Source: a bacterium BMS3Bbin13
GTDB taxonomy: Bacteria; Pseudomonadota; Gammaproteobacteria; 21-64-14
NCBI GenBank assembly: GCA_002897735.1
Contig: BDTW01000012.1
Coordinates: forward strand, 1-58,782
DNA: 58,782 nt
Direction of reading: 5' to 3'
Positions 9,130-18,906 of this stretch are shown here, one piece after another (positions within the stretch are counted from its first letter, which is position 1; every line of letters starts with the position of its first letter). The notes under the pieces are model-generated. The model saw only the letters and a list, made by a program, of their open reading frames with translations. It made no database searches and was not told the DNA's origin. Made by a program: the position numbers and the translations under genes.

Positions 9130-9801
9130 TCATTCGGTGTTCGTCGGGTGTTCAATCAGATTTTCATGGGTCCACACGGCCAGTTCCACCCGGTTTCTCA
9201 TGCCCATGCGTTTTAGGATCCGCTTCATGTGAACCTTTACCGTTTGATCGCTGATCCCAAGGCGTTGTGCGATTTTTTTATTGGGCTCCCCTTCGGCGAC
9301 GGCATAGGCGATTTGCATCTCCCGATGCGAGAGTGGCGGCGGGGTTGAATTCGGGGGTTGAGACGTGCGCGCGTGGGTAAGCGCATCGCTGAGCGCACTG
9401 CGCAGTTGTCCGGAGATTTCGAGCCGGCCGTTCAACGCCGTGTGTATGCCGGCAAGGATGTCTTCCGGCGGTTGGTTCTTCAGCAGATAACCGGCCACAC
9501 CTTCCCGAAGCGCCTGAAGCAGGTCATCCTCGGCATCCGAGACAGTCAATATGACAACCGGGAGATCCGGCCGGAGGTCGCGGACTGTTCTGAGTATGTC
9601 CAGACCATGGACGTCGGGGCCGAGGCAAAGGTCCAGCAATACCAAGTCCGGTTCCTCGGACCGGATGAGGCGTATGGCTTCTTCCCGTGTTTCCGCCTCG
9701 GCGACCAGGCTCAACCGGGGGTCCAGTTCCACAAGCTGACGGACGCCCCGGCGGAAGAGGGGATGATCATCGACGATCAGCAATTTATACGGAGATTTCA
9801 T
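9130..9801 (-). CDS. narL: NarL-family nitrate response regulator
   Basis: 223 residues: receiver domain (LLIVDDHPLF, phospho-acceptor Asp57 in LVLLDL, Lys in YLLKNQPPEDI) and a C-terminal LuxR-type helix-turn-helix (LSHREMQIAYAVAEG, KKIAQRLGISDQTVKVHMK). Its ATG overlaps the TGA of narX (ATGA at 9798-9801), so kinase and regulator are coupled. Placed divergent to narGHJI, it should activate nitrate reductase genes in nitrate and may control its own operon through the palindrome in front of narX. Confidence 0.93.
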   Translation of the reverse strand: MKSPYKLLIVDDHPLFRRGVRQLVELDPRLSLVAEAETREEAIRLIRSEEPDLVLLDLCLGPDVHGLDILRTVRDLRPDLPVVILTVSDAEDDLLQALREGVAGYLLKNQPPEDILAGIHTALNGRLEISGQLRSALSDALTHARTSQPPNSTPPPLSHREMQIAYAVAEGEPNKKIAQRLGISDQTVKVHMKRILKRMGMRNRVELAVWTHENLIEHPTNTE

Positions 9802-11675
9802 GCGTGAGAGGCGGCGGGCAAGGCGGTGCCGTCGGCGGCGTGTCCACGGGGCCGGAAATGAAGGAATACGCGGGTACCGTGGGGTTCGTTTTTTTCGATG
9901 ATCAGATGTCCCCCCAGGGTGATGGCGCGCTCCTTCATGACGACGAGGCCGAAATGACGGCTGTTTTCGCCCGGAATCCCGGAGGGGGCGAATCCGCAGC
10001 CGTCATCTTCGACGCTCAAGACGATTCCTCTCCTTGAATCCATACGGATAAAGAGTTTGGCGTGTTCGGCCGAGGCATGTCCGGCGACGTTGGACAGGGC
10101 TTCATGGACGATATGCAGAAGATGTACGCGCTCATTGGCGTTCAACATGTTCAATCCGACGGAAAGTCCATGGGCGGCAAATTTGTCGCAGAGCCGCTGC
10201 AGGGCGGTTGAAAAGTCATCGTCGACGGGGGGAATACGGAATACCGTTATCAATTCACGAATCTGATAGGTTGCCGTCGCGATGGCGCGATCCAATTCCT
10301 GTATTGCGTCCCGGGCGAGCCCGGGGTCTTTTATTTCGGGTTTTGCGGGCGAATGAGTCAAGGCCCGGCGAAGCCGTAAAATCTGGATGGGGAGATAGGC
10401 AAGGGTCTGGGCGAGCGAATCGTGCAGGTCGCGGCCGACGGCAATGCGTTCTTCCAGCAGTTCCTGCTCGCGGGCGATCGTCTCACGGCGGGAAGATGCG
10501 ATGTCCGCTCCCAGACGAACTGCAAGAGTTTCCAGCGTGGTGCGTTGGAACTCGTTCAAATTCCGATCGGCCTTGAGGCGCACCTTCAGGATACCCAGTT
10601 GGTCGTTGCCGTCACCTACCTTGATGCTGAATACCGAAGCTTCATTTTCTTGTTCGACGTTTGAAGTTTCATCCAGACAATACCTGCATCCGTCGGGGTT
10701 GCATAGCCGCGGCATCGACCCGGGGGCCCGCCTCCCCTGCGGGGTTGTAGGTACTGCATGATCCCGCTCCGCGTTGGCCAGACACAATGTAACCCGATCG
10801 AGACCAAGCATGCGTTCCGCCAACTGCAGTGTTTGCGGATAATTGGTCATGCGGGTTTTGTCGCGGTTTGACAATATTCGTTCGACGCCGTACAGCAGGT
10901 TCAAAAGGCGATTTTGGCGGGTCAGACCCCGGGTTCTTGCCTCGACTTCCGCTTCCAGTCGACGATGCCGGGCGGATAACAGGGAGATCATCCGATTGAA
11001 TTGCCGAACTAAAATCCGAATCTCCGAAGCGCCGCTCTCGGAGATCGTGGGCATATGGCCCGCCTTGATTGCGGATATGGCATCGAGCAGATGCTGCAGG
11101 GGAGTCAGGATTTGGCGGCGTAACCGGGTGATGAACAACAGGGCGCCGGAGGTCAGCAACAACAAGGCCGCAATCAGGACCCACAGCACCAGCCGGTTTC
11201 GTGCGGTTGCGCTGTACTGCAAGGCTTGGACCAGTCGGTCGGCCGTCAGCATCAACGGTGCGGCCTGAGAGTCAAAGCGCCGGGACGCCTGTTCCCAGGC
11301 GGTCGTATTCAGGTAGCTCTGCACGCCGGGTTCGCCGTTTTTATGCCACAGATTCAGCAATGCCGTATATTTGCGTTTGGCATTGCCGGAGAAGTCGTCC
11401 GACACGGAACGGCGGATGACCGGGCTGTACAGCGTGTTTTCCATTTTTGTCAGCAGCGCCTGTACGGTTTGTCGCCGGATGGGCGTTCGTGAATGCAGCA
11501 TGGCGGCATCCAGGCGATAGATCTGCATGCGCAGGGTGCCCGAAATGTTGATGGCCGGTGCCGAGCTGCGGTTCAGAACCGCCAGTCCCAGGGTGCCGCC
11601 GAGGCCGGCAAGCACCAGGGCGAGGGCGACACCGAAGAGGATGGAAAATCGCGCACGAAGGGATTTCAGATCCAT
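9798..11675 (-). CDS. narX: Nitrate/nitrite sensor histidine kinase NarX
   Basis: 625 residues, inner membrane. Membrane segment at about 10-33; the periplasmic P box (INISGTLRMQIYRLDA, about 42-57) that binds nitrate in NarX/NarQ; second membrane segment at about 162-185; HAMP; a central module with a Cys cluster (LCNPDGCRYCLDE); HisKA_3 helix (GRDLHDSLAQTLAYLPIQ) and ATPase domain (HIVHEALSNVAGH, VEDDGCGFAP). It phosphorylates NarL. It is the first gene of narXL, transcribed away from narG. Confidence 0.93.
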   Translation of the reverse strand: MDLKSLRARFSILFGVALALVLAGLGGTLGLAVLNRSSAPAINISGTLRMQIYRLDAAMLHSRTPIRRQTVQALLTKMENTLYSPVIRRSVSDDFSGNAKRKYTALLNLWHKNGEPGVQSYLNTTAWEQASRRFDSQAAPLMLTADRLVQALQYSATARNRLVLWVLIAALLLLTSGALLFITRLRRQILTPLQHLLDAISAIKAGHMPTISESGASEIRILVRQFNRMISLLSARHRRLEAEVEARTRGLTRQNRLLNLLYGVERILSNRDKTRMTNYPQTLQLAERMLGLDRVTLCLANAERDHAVPTTPQGRRAPGSMPRLCNPDGCRYCLDETSNVEQENEASVFSIKVGDGNDQLGILKVRLKADRNLNEFQRTTLETLAVRLGADIASSRRETIAREQELLEERIAVGRDLHDSLAQTLAYLPIQILRLRRALTHSPAKPEIKDPGLARDAIQELDRAIATATYQIRELITVFRIPPVDDDFSTALQRLCDKFAAHGLSVGLNMLNANERVHLLHIVHEALSNVAGHASAEHAKLFIRMDSRRGIVLSVEDDGCGFAPSGIPGENSRHFGLVVMKERAITLGGHLIIEKNEPHGTRVFLHFRPRGHAADGTALPAASHA

Positions 11676-11683
11676 TTCCAGGT

Positions 11684-11699
11684 TACCCCCTATGGGGTA
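11684..11699. promoter_or_regulatory. Putative NarL 7-2-7 site at narX
   Basis: TACCCCC-TA-TGGGGTA: two inverted heptamers close to the NarL consensus TACYYMT (last base of each differs), separated by two bases, the spacing NarL dimers bind in E. coli. It lies only 8 bases in front of the narX start codon, so a bound NarL would block transcription or translation start. This suggests negative autoregulation of narXL. Confidence 0.55.
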
Positions 11700-12059
11700 T
11701 CGATCGGGGATTCGATGGGTTATCCCTCAGCGATGCGGCCCGGTCGACGACATCTCCGGATCCATCCGGGTTTCCCGAAAAGAATGCGTTGGATTTCCCC
11801 GGTGGAATACAGGGATGTTCCCCGCCCGTGTCCCGCACGGTTTGTGCAACGGACTTTCGCTTCATCCGCACGGGGAGCGCGCACCTGACCCGCTGCGCCG
11901 TTTTTTGTACATCCATATGTTTTGTCGGTATATTTTGCCGGTTTCCGGTGCATTGTGACGTATCGGAATATGCTTATATTCAAGATGCAAAGGCCGTTTC
12001 ACCTTTTGGCAAACCGGGCGACAGTCGTATTGCCGGACGGCCGTGCCGTTTGGCGCATT

Positions 12060-12075
12060 GGTGGTATGTACCCAC
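12060..12075. promoter_or_regulatory. Second putative NarL 7-2-7 site, toward narG
   Basis: GGTGGTA-TG-TACCCAC is a less perfect inverted heptamer pair with the same two-base spacer, 147 bases upstream of the narG ATG. It could be an activating NarL site for narGHJI. The match is weaker than at 11684. Confidence 0.35.
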
Positions 12076-12221
12076 GGGACCATAATGTTTTCACGCGGCC
12101 GGGCGCTTGAGTATTTCGTCGTCAGGCGAAAAGATAACACCGATCGGATCGGGTCATAAGACGTGCGGATCGAAAAAAAGCCTCTGCATCCCGGACGGCC
12201 GGCTTGGCAAGGAGATGGCTC

Positions 12222-15200
12222 ATGAGTTACTTGCTGGATCGTTTGACGTTCTTCAGGCGCCCCCACGAGCCTTTTTCGGGGGGGCACGGCGAAAAGATCG
12301 TCGAAGACCGGCGCTGGGAAGAGGCCTATCGAAACCGCTGGCGGCACGACAAGATCGCCCGCTCCACGCATGGGGTGAATTGTACCGGCAGTTGCAGTTG
12401 GAGAATCCACGTCAAGGACGGGGTGGTCGTATTCGAAACCCAGGCGGTCGATTATCCGCGTAACGGGCCGGAGTTGCCCGACCATGAGCCGCGAGGTTGC
12501 CAGCGGGGCGCCAGTTTCTCCTGGTATCTGTATAGCCCGCACCGAATCAAATATCCGATGATCCGTCGTCGTTTGCTGGAGCTGTACCGAGCCGAGCGAG
12601 CCACCGGCAAAGATCCGGTGGAAGCCTGGACCGGCATTCAGGCCGATTCCGAGAAGCGGCGCTATTACACGGCCGTGCGCGGGCTGGGCGGTTTTGTGCG
12701 CACCACCTGGGAGGAATCGACCGAGATCATTGCCGCGGCGAACATTTACACGATCAAGAAATACGGCCCGGATCGCATCGCCGGTTTCTCGCCGATCCCG
12801 GCCATGTCCATGGTGAGTTTTTCCTCGGGAAGCCGGTATCTGTCGCTGATCGGCGCCACGATGCTCAGTTTCTACGATTGGTATTGCGATTTGCCTCCCT
12901 CATCGCCCCAGACCTGGGGCGAGCAGACGGACGTACCCGAGTCGGCCGCCTGGTACCAGTCCGGTTATATCATCGTGGCCGGCACCGATCTGCCGACCAC
13001 GCGCACTCCAGACGCACATTTTTATTCCGAAGTACGTTATCGGGGGACCAAAATCGTTGCGGTGGCGCCGGATTATTCGTCGCTGACGAAGTTCGCCGAT
13101 CTATGGATGCCGATTCGGGCGGGAACCGATGCGGCCCTGTTCATGGCGATGGTACATGTGGTCCTGAAGGAATTCTTCATCGACGGGAAAGAACCCTATT
13201 TTATTGATTACGTAAAAAATTACACCGACCTTCCCATGCAGGTTCTGCTGCGTGAGGATGCCGGCGGCGATTGGGTGGCGGATCGTTTCCTGCGCGCCAG
13301 CGATCTTCCGGGACGATCAGGTCAGAGCGAAAATGCCGAGTGGAAAACGGTGGTCTATGACACGCATACCGAATCGTTCCGCTGCCCGAATGGTTCCGTC
13401 GGATTCCGGTGGGAGAAGCATTCCGAGGGAAACGCAGAAAGCCGCTGGAACCTGAAGATGGAAGATGCGGTCACGGGAGAGAAAATCGCCCCGTCGTTAA
13501 CCGCATTGGATGAAACGGACGAGACCTCCCGCGTGATGTTTCCCTGTTTTGCCTCAGGAGAGGCAAAAACCGTGATTCGCAAGGTGCCCTCACGGCGGGT
13601 GGGGCTGGAGGACGGCGGCGAGGCGCGGGTGTGTACGGTATTCGATCTCCTGGTATCGCATTATGGGGTGGATCGTAGCCTGGGCGATGCCGCGACGGCG
13701 AAATCCTTCGATGATGCCGATGCCCCTTATACGCCGGCCTGGCAGGAGGCGATTACCGGGATCAAGCGGGCGGACGTCATCCGTACGGCGCGGGAGTTTG
13801 CCGATAATGCCGCAAAAACCGGGGGCCGATCCATGATCATCATGGGTGCGGGCACCAATCATTGGTATCACGATGACATGGGGTACAGGGCCGTCATCAG
13901 TCTGGTGGAGCTATGCGGCTGTGTGGGACAAATCGGCGGTGGTTGGGCCCACTACGTCGGACAGGAACGGCTCAGGCCGCTGGCGGGGTTTGTTCCGATC
14001 ATGGCGGCCCTGGACTGGAGTCGGCCGCCGCGGCAGATGAATGGAACTTCTTTCTGGTATCTGCACACGGATCAATGGCGTTACGAACGGATGCAAGTGG
14101 ACCACCTTTTATCGCCGACCGCCCGGGGACGTTATCGGGGCTACAGCTTCGCCGATTATAACGTGGCCGCCGCGCGTATGGGGTGGCTTCCAACCGCACC
14201 GCACTTCAATCGCAACCCCCTGGATCTTGCCGATCAGGCCGGGAAGGAGGGGGCAAAAACCGAGGCCGAGGTGGCTCAATGGCTGGCCACGTCCCTCGAG
14301 AAAGGCGATGTACGCCTGGCTTTCGAGGATGTCGATGACCCGGTCAACTGGCCGCGCAATCTTTTCGTTTGGCGGGGTAATCTGATCGGCACCAGCGCCA
14401 AAGGACATGAGTATTTTCTAAAGCATTTGCTGGGCGCCCAGAATGCGGTTCTTTCCGAAGGGACGGAAGGAGCCGTCAGCCGGGAAATCAAGTGGCATGA
14501 GCAGGCGCCGGTCGGGAAGCTGGATCTCATGGTCGATTTCAACTTTCGTCTGAACAGCACGGGGGCGACGGCGGACATCGTCCTGCCGGCGGCGACCTGG
14601 TATGAGAAAGACGATCTGAATACCACCGACATGCATACCTTCATACACCCTTTGACCGCGGCGATCGACCCGGCATGGGACAGCCGTAGCGACTGGCAGG
14701 CCTATCGCACCATCGCCCGGCAATTCAGCAGGCTGGCGGCCAAACATCTCGGTAAGCGCACCGATTTGGTTTCCACGCCGTTGATGCATGACACCCCTTC
14801 CGAACTGGGTCAGGCGCTGGGGGTCAAGGACTGGGGGCATGGCGAGGCCCGGTGTACGCCGGGCAAGAACGCACCCCAGGTCAATCTGGTGGAGCGCGAC
14901 TATACGCTTATCGCCGAAAAATTCGAGACCATCGGGCCGCTGCTTGAGAAATTGGGGAACGGCTTCGAGGGGATCAACTGGGACACCAAGGAGGAGGTCG
15001 CCTGGCTCGCCGCGCATAACGGGACCCGTGCCACGGCGGCGGGGAAACGGCCGCTGATCGATCGTGACGAGAAGGTTTGCGATGCGATATTGGCGCTCGC
15101 CCCGGAAACCAATGGCGAGGTCGCCATGAAGGCATGGCGCGCCGAAGAACACCATACCGGGCTGTCTCTGGCGCACCTGGCCGAAGGCCGGCGGGATGAG

Positions 15201-16013
15201 CGGATGACACTGCATGACTTGAAGGCCCGGCCACGTCGCTGTATCACGGCTCCCAATGCCAGCGGCATTATCGATCCCAAGGGAGAGCTGACCTATAACT
15301 TCGCCACGACGAATGTGCATGAGCGCATTCCGTTCCGGACTTTGACGGGGCGGGCCCAATTTTATCAGGATCATGAATGGATGCTCGACTTCGGAGAGGG
15401 GCTGGTACTGTTTCGGCCTCCGCTCTCCATGGATGCCTTGTTGGAACATAAAAGGGGGGACGAACTGACCCTGCGCTTCCTGACCCCGCATGGAAAATGG
15501 GGGATTCACAGCACCTATCAGGACAATCTGCGCATGCTGAACCTGTCCCGGGGCGGTCCTCATGCCTGGATTTCCGAGGTCGATGCCGAATCGGTCGGCA
15601 TTCAGGACAACGATTGGATGGAGATCATCAACGTCAACGGTGCGACCGTGGCGAGAGCCGTCGTCAGCCAAAAGGTCCCCAGAGGGGTCTGCCTCATGTA
15701 TCACGCCCAGGAGAAGACCATCAATGTGCCGGGGTCACCGACAACGCATCGGCGCGGGGGGATTCTGAACAGCGTCACGCGTGTGGTCGTAAAGCCGACG
15801 CACATGATCGGCGGCTACGCCCAGCAATCTTGGGGGCTCAACTATTATGGCCCGGTGGGTAGTCAGCGGGATACGATGGTGCGGGTCAGGCGGTTCGATG
15901 ACCGGGAGGTCGATTGGCTGGAAGGTCCGCTGACGGAGGCCATAGAGCGGGAGCCATCCGCCCTGGGAAGATTTCGCAGGGAAGCGGCGGATAACCCGGG
16001 AGAAAAATCATGA
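12222..16013 (+). CDS. narG: Respiratory nitrate reductase alpha subunit NarG
   Basis: 1263 residues. Cytoplasm-facing catalytic subunit that reduces nitrate to nitrite at a bis-MGD molybdenum centre. The FS0 [4Fe-4S] ligands His50, Cys54, Cys58 (STHGVNCTGSCSW) and Cys93 (EPRGCQRGASFSW) and the Mo ligand Asp223 (YCDLPPSSPQTWGE) match E. coli NarG position for position. There is no twin-arginine peptide, in line with the cytoplasmic NarGHI type. Start chosen at the ATG at 12222, behind AAGGAGA. The stop overlaps the narH start (ATGA). The first 10 kb here is less GC-rich and uses different codons from the flanking housekeeping genes, hinting that nar-nor came as a block. Confidence 0.98.
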   Translation: MSYLLDRLTFFRRPHEPFSGGHGEKIVEDRRWEEAYRNRWRHDKIARSTHGVNCTGSCSWRIHVKDGVVVFETQAVDYPRNGPELPDHEPRGCQRGASFSWYLYSPHRIKYPMIRRRLLELYRAERATGKDPVEAWTGIQADSEKRRYYTAVRGLGGFVRTTWEESTEIIAAANIYTIKKYGPDRIAGFSPIPAMSMVSFSSGSRYLSLIGATMLSFYDWYCDLPPSSPQTWGEQTDVPESAAWYQSGYIIVAGTDLPTTRTPDAHFYSEVRYRGTKIVAVAPDYSSLTKFADLWMPIRAGTDAALFMAMVHVVLKEFFIDGKEPYFIDYVKNYTDLPMQVLLREDAGGDWVADRFLRASDLPGRSGQSENAEWKTVVYDTHTESFRCPNGSVGFRWEKHSEGNAESRWNLKMEDAVTGEKIAPSLTALDETDETSRVMFPCFASGEAKTVIRKVPSRRVGLEDGGEARVCTVFDLLVSHYGVDRSLGDAATAKSFDDADAPYTPAWQEAITGIKRADVIRTAREFADNAAKTGGRSMIIMGAGTNHWYHDDMGYRAVISLVELCGCVGQIGGGWAHYVGQERLRPLAGFVPIMAALDWSRPPRQMNGTSFWYLHTDQWRYERMQVDHLLSPTARGRYRGYSFADYNVAAARMGWLPTAPHFNRNPLDLADQAGKEGAKTEAEVAQWLATSLEKGDVRLAFEDVDDPVNWPRNLFVWRGNLIGTSAKGHEYFLKHLLGAQNAVLSEGTEGAVSREIKWHEQAPVGKLDLMVDFNFRLNSTGATADIVLPAATWYEKDDLNTTDMHTFIHPLTAAIDPAWDSRSDWQAYRTIARQFSRLAAKHLGKRTDLVSTPLMHDTPSELGQALGVKDWGHGEARCTPGKNAPQVNLVERDYTLIAEKFETIGPLLEKLGNGFEGINWDTKEEVAWLAAHNGTRATAAGKRPLIDRDEKVCDAILALAPETNGEVAMKAWRAEEHHTGLSLAHLAEGRRDERMTLHDLKARPRRCITAPNASGIIDPKGELTYNFATTNVHERIPFRTLTGRAQFYQDHEWMLDFGEGLVLFRPPLSMDALLEHKRGDELTLRFLTPHGKWGIHSTYQDNLRMLNLSRGGPHAWISEVDAESVGIQDNDWMEIINVNGATVARAVVSQKVPRGVCLMYHAQEKTINVPGSPTTHRRGGILNSVTRVVVKPTHMIGGYAQQSWGLNYYGPVGSQRDTMVRVRRFDDREVDWLEGPLTEAIEREPSALGRFRREAADNPGEKS

Positions 16014-17599
16014 AGGTGCGCGCCCAGTTCGCCTTGATTTTCAACTTGGATAAATGTATCGGCTGCCATACCTGTTCGGTTACCTGCAAAAACACCTGGA
16101 CCAGCCGCAAGGGTGTCGAGTATGCCTGGTTCAACAATGTCGAGACCAAGCCGGGGATCGGGTATCCGCAAAATTGGGAAGATCAGGTGCAGTGGTCGGG
16201 CGGCTGGGCACGCAATAAAAACGGGAAACTCACGTTGCGCCAGGGCGGCCGGCTTGCGGAACTGATCCGGATTTTCGCCAACCCGGCTCTGCCGGAAATT
16301 CGGGATTATTACGAACCGTTCACCTTCGATTATGCTCACCTGATCAACGCACCGGAATCCGAAGCGACGCCGACCGCCCGGCCCGTTTCCCAGGTGAGTG
16401 GGCGGATCATGGAAAAGATCGCCTGGGGGCCGAACTGGGAGGACGAGCAAGGCGGTTCTTTCGACCAAAGATCGCGCGATTCGAACTTTCGCGGAATCGA
16501 TGCCCGTATTTACAAGGGGTTCAAGGAAACCTTTCACTTCTATCTTCCGCGCATCTGCAACCATTGCCTGAATCCCGCCTGCGTCGCCGCATGTCCATCC
16601 GCGGCCATTTACAAGCGGGAAGAAGACGGCCTGGTGCTGGTGGATCAGGATCGCTGCCGCGGCTGGCGATTTTGCATCAGTGCTTGTCCTTACAAAAAGG
16701 TCTATTTCAACTGGGAATCGGGAAAATCGGAGAAGTGTATCGGCTGTTATCCCAGGGTCGAGTCCGGAATGCCGACGATCTGCTCGGAGACCTGTGTCGG
16801 GAAAATCCGTTATAACGGGATCATCCTGTATGACGCCGATCGAATTTCCGAAGCGGCGGTGATGGAGGGTGAGAAAGACATCTACGAAAAACATCTGAGC
16901 ATGTTCCTCGATCCCAACGATCCGGAAGTTATCGAACAAGCCGTGAAAGACGGCATACCCAATGACTGGATTGACGCCGCCCAACGCTCGCCGATCTATA
17001 AAATCGCCGTTGACTGGCGGCTTGCGTTGCCGTTGCATCCGGAATTCAGAACCCTGCCTATGGTTTGGTATGTGCCGCCGATGTCGCCCATACAATCGGA
17101 AATCGATCAGGGAAGCCTGCCGACTCAGGCGGATGGCGTGCTCCCGGATCTGTCGGCGCTGAGAATACCGGTTCGGTATCTGGCCAATCTGTTGACGGCG
17201 GGGGACGAAAAGCCGGTGCGCCTCGCCTTGCGGCGTCTATTGGCCCTGCGCAGTTACGAGCGCATGAAGGCGGTTGAGAAGAGGGTCGATCTGAAAGTTC
17301 TCGAAGAGGTCGGTCTGAGTGAAGAACAGGCGGCGGAAATGTATCGTTACCTGGCGATCGCCAAGTATGAGGATCGCTTCGTTGTCCCGACAAGCCATGT
17401 GGAGAATTCACTCGAAAGCGCCTATGCGTATCAAGGAGAGAATGGATTTTCATTCGACAATCCGAAGACCGGGGTATCGAAGGCGAGCCTGTTTCCGAAA
17501 CGACGTACGGGGACCGCCGTGGAAAACGAGGAAGCCGTTTCCGGCTCCTCGAATATGAGTTCTCCGTCGGGCGCGATTTTTCGGAAGAAACCGCTATGA
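16010..17599 (+). CDS. narH: Respiratory nitrate reductase beta subunit NarH
   Basis: 529 residues. Electron-transfer subunit carrying one [3Fe-4S] and three [4Fe-4S] clusters between NarI haems and NarG. Four Cys groups are visible: CIGCHTCSVTC near the N-terminus, CNHCLNPACVAACP and CRGWRFCISACP in the middle (Trp replaces a Cys, giving the [3Fe-4S] cluster as in E. coli), and CIGCYPRVESG/CSETCVG. Start and stop both overlap neighbours by four bases, so narGHJ are coupled. Confidence 0.98.
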   Translation: MKVRAQFALIFNLDKCIGCHTCSVTCKNTWTSRKGVEYAWFNNVETKPGIGYPQNWEDQVQWSGGWARNKNGKLTLRQGGRLAELIRIFANPALPEIRDYYEPFTFDYAHLINAPESEATPTARPVSQVSGRIMEKIAWGPNWEDEQGGSFDQRSRDSNFRGIDARIYKGFKETFHFYLPRICNHCLNPACVAACPSAAIYKREEDGLVLVDQDRCRGWRFCISACPYKKVYFNWESGKSEKCIGCYPRVESGMPTICSETCVGKIRYNGIILYDADRISEAAVMEGEKDIYEKHLSMFLDPNDPEVIEQAVKDGIPNDWIDAAQRSPIYKIAVDWRLALPLHPEFRTLPMVWYVPPMSPIQSEIDQGSLPTQADGVLPDLSALRIPVRYLANLLTAGDEKPVRLALRRLLALRSYERMKAVEKRVDLKVLEEVGLSEEQAAEMYRYLAIAKYEDRFVVPTSHVENSLESAYAYQGENGFSFDNPKTGVSKASLFPKRRTGTAVENEEAVSGSSNMSSPSGAIFRKKPL

Positions 17600-18177
17600 A
17601 CCGGGAAACCCATATAACGGTTGTTTCACCGTTTTACCGGGCATTGTCCCGTCTGCTGGATTTTCCCGAATCCGCAATGAAGGAGTCGCTTTCCGAGATC
17701 GAGGAGGCCGTTCGCAATGAGCCCGTGCTGGGCGAAACCTCCCGTAAGGCGGGGTTGGATTTTATGGATTGGCTTCGGTCCGGGAATCTTCTGGATCTTC
17801 AGGAAATTTATACACAGACCTTCGATCTTTCGGAGAAACACACCCTTTGCATTTTGCATCATCTCATGGAAGAACAGGATCGCGCGAAGGGGGAGGCCAT
17901 GGCCGGATTGATCGCCTTTTATCGGGAGAACGGGGTCGAATATATCGCCCCCGAGTTGCCGGATTATCTGCCGGTCATACTGGAATGTGCGGCGATTCTC
18001 TCCGCGGAAGATGCTCACGATTTTCTGGCGCAATCCGAAGAGGCCGTGGTCATTCTCCATGATCGGCTGCTGTGTTATGAAAGCCCTTATTCATCCGTTT
18101 TCGGTATGCTTTGTGATCATTTGTCGCAATTGAAATCACCCGGGGTATCGACGGAACGTGGGGGGTGTATGCCGTGA
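17596..18177 (+). CDS. narJ: Nitrate reductase assembly chaperone NarJ
   Basis: 193 residues. Cytosolic chaperone needed to insert the Mo cofactor and FS0 cluster into NarG and to dock NarGH on NarI. The NarJ/TorD-type all-helical pattern is seen with the conserved LHHLMEEQDRAKGEAMAGL and the following PELPDYLPVILE. Length is slightly below that of E. coli NarJ. It overlaps narH by ATGA and narI by GTGA. Confidence 0.95.
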   Translation: MNRETHITVVSPFYRALSRLLDFPESAMKESLSEIEEAVRNEPVLGETSRKAGLDFMDWLRSGNLLDLQEIYTQTFDLSEKHTLCILHHLMEEQDRAKGEAMAGLIAFYRENGVEYIAPELPDYLPVILECAAILSAEDAHDFLAQSEEAVVILHDRLLCYESPYSSVFGMLCDHLSQLKSPGVSTERGGCMP

Positions 18178-18866
18178 ATCCGACCTGGAATTCCATCTTC
18201 TTTGGTGTGTACCCCTATTTGGCGGGAACGGTGTTTCTGGTGGGTTCTATTTTGAGATATGAGTTTGACCAGGCGGGATGGACCACTTATTCCACCCAGC
18301 TCCTGGCTTCGCGTCGATACATGATGTGGGCAAGCAATTTGTGGCATATCGGAATTTTATTTGTGTTCGCGGGTCATTTTATCGGTATGTTGACTCCGAT
18401 CTTCGAATGGCTGCATGTGCCCGACGTCACTCATCAGTGGATTGCATTTTCGGCGGGAACCACATTCGGCGTTGTCGCGATGATCGGGGGCGTCATGTTG
18501 TTGTTGCGCAGGTACGTCGATCCATCGGTTCGCGCCGCCGGTCGCTTCAGTGACATGCTCATCCTGGTGTGGCTGTTGGTCACGCTGGGCCTGGGTCTTG
18601 GAACCCAGGCCATCACCCTTCCCGAACTGCTGCGCGGAAATGTGGTGAATATGCATATCTTCCGGATGTATCTGGAAGGGCTTGTTACTTTTCGGCCCGA
18701 CCCGGCCTTGTTGATACACCTCCCGGTTCTCTACAAGGTGCATATGTTGTTCGGCATGACGGTGTTTCTCTTGTTCCCGTTCACCCGGCTGGTGCACATC
18801 TGGACGGTCCCGCTGAATTATCTGGTGCGCCGCTATGAAATCGTCAGGGCGCGACGCACGGCCTGA
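18174..18866 (+). CDS. narI: Nitrate reductase gamma subunit NarI (cytochrome b)
   Basis: 230 residues, five membrane helices. Oxidises quinol on the periplasmic side and passes electrons through two haems b to NarH. Haem ligands are visible as His58 and His68 (NLWHIGILFVFAGHF) and His190 and His208 (YKVHMLFGM, TRLVHIW), equivalent to E. coli His56, 66, 187 and 205. I chose the GTG at 18174, which overlaps the narJ stop (GTGA) and aligns with the E. coli N-terminus; a GTG nine bases upstream is the alternative. Confidence 0.95.
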   Translation: MNPTWNSIFFGVYPYLAGTVFLVGSILRYEFDQAGWTTYSTQLLASRRYMMWASNLWHIGILFVFAGHFIGMLTPIFEWLHVPDVTHQWIAFSAGTTFGVVAMIGGVMLLLRRYVDPSVRAAGRFSDMLILVWLLVTLGLGLGTQAITLPELLRGNVVNMHIFRMYLEGLVTFRPDPALLIHLPVLYKVHMLFGMTVFLLFPFTRLVHIWTVPLNYLVRRYEIVRARRTA

Positions 18867-18906
18867 GTGATTTCATTGGATTTTTCCATGGTTGCTGGAG
18901 GTTGCG

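Larger units (their letters stand above)
11676..12221. promoter_or_regulatory. Divergent narXL / narGHJI control region
   Basis: 546 bases without a credible gene, clearly more AT-rich than its flanks between about 11900 and 12000. It holds two NarL-type 7-2-7 palindromes (listed separately) and AT-rich -10-like hexamers (TATATT at 11929-11934 with TTGTAC 18 bases upstream, and another TATATT near 11975). I found no good FNR box (TTGAT-N4-ATCAA), which is notable because nar operons usually have one. The narG ribosome site AAGGAGA is at 12209-12215. Confidence 0.6.
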
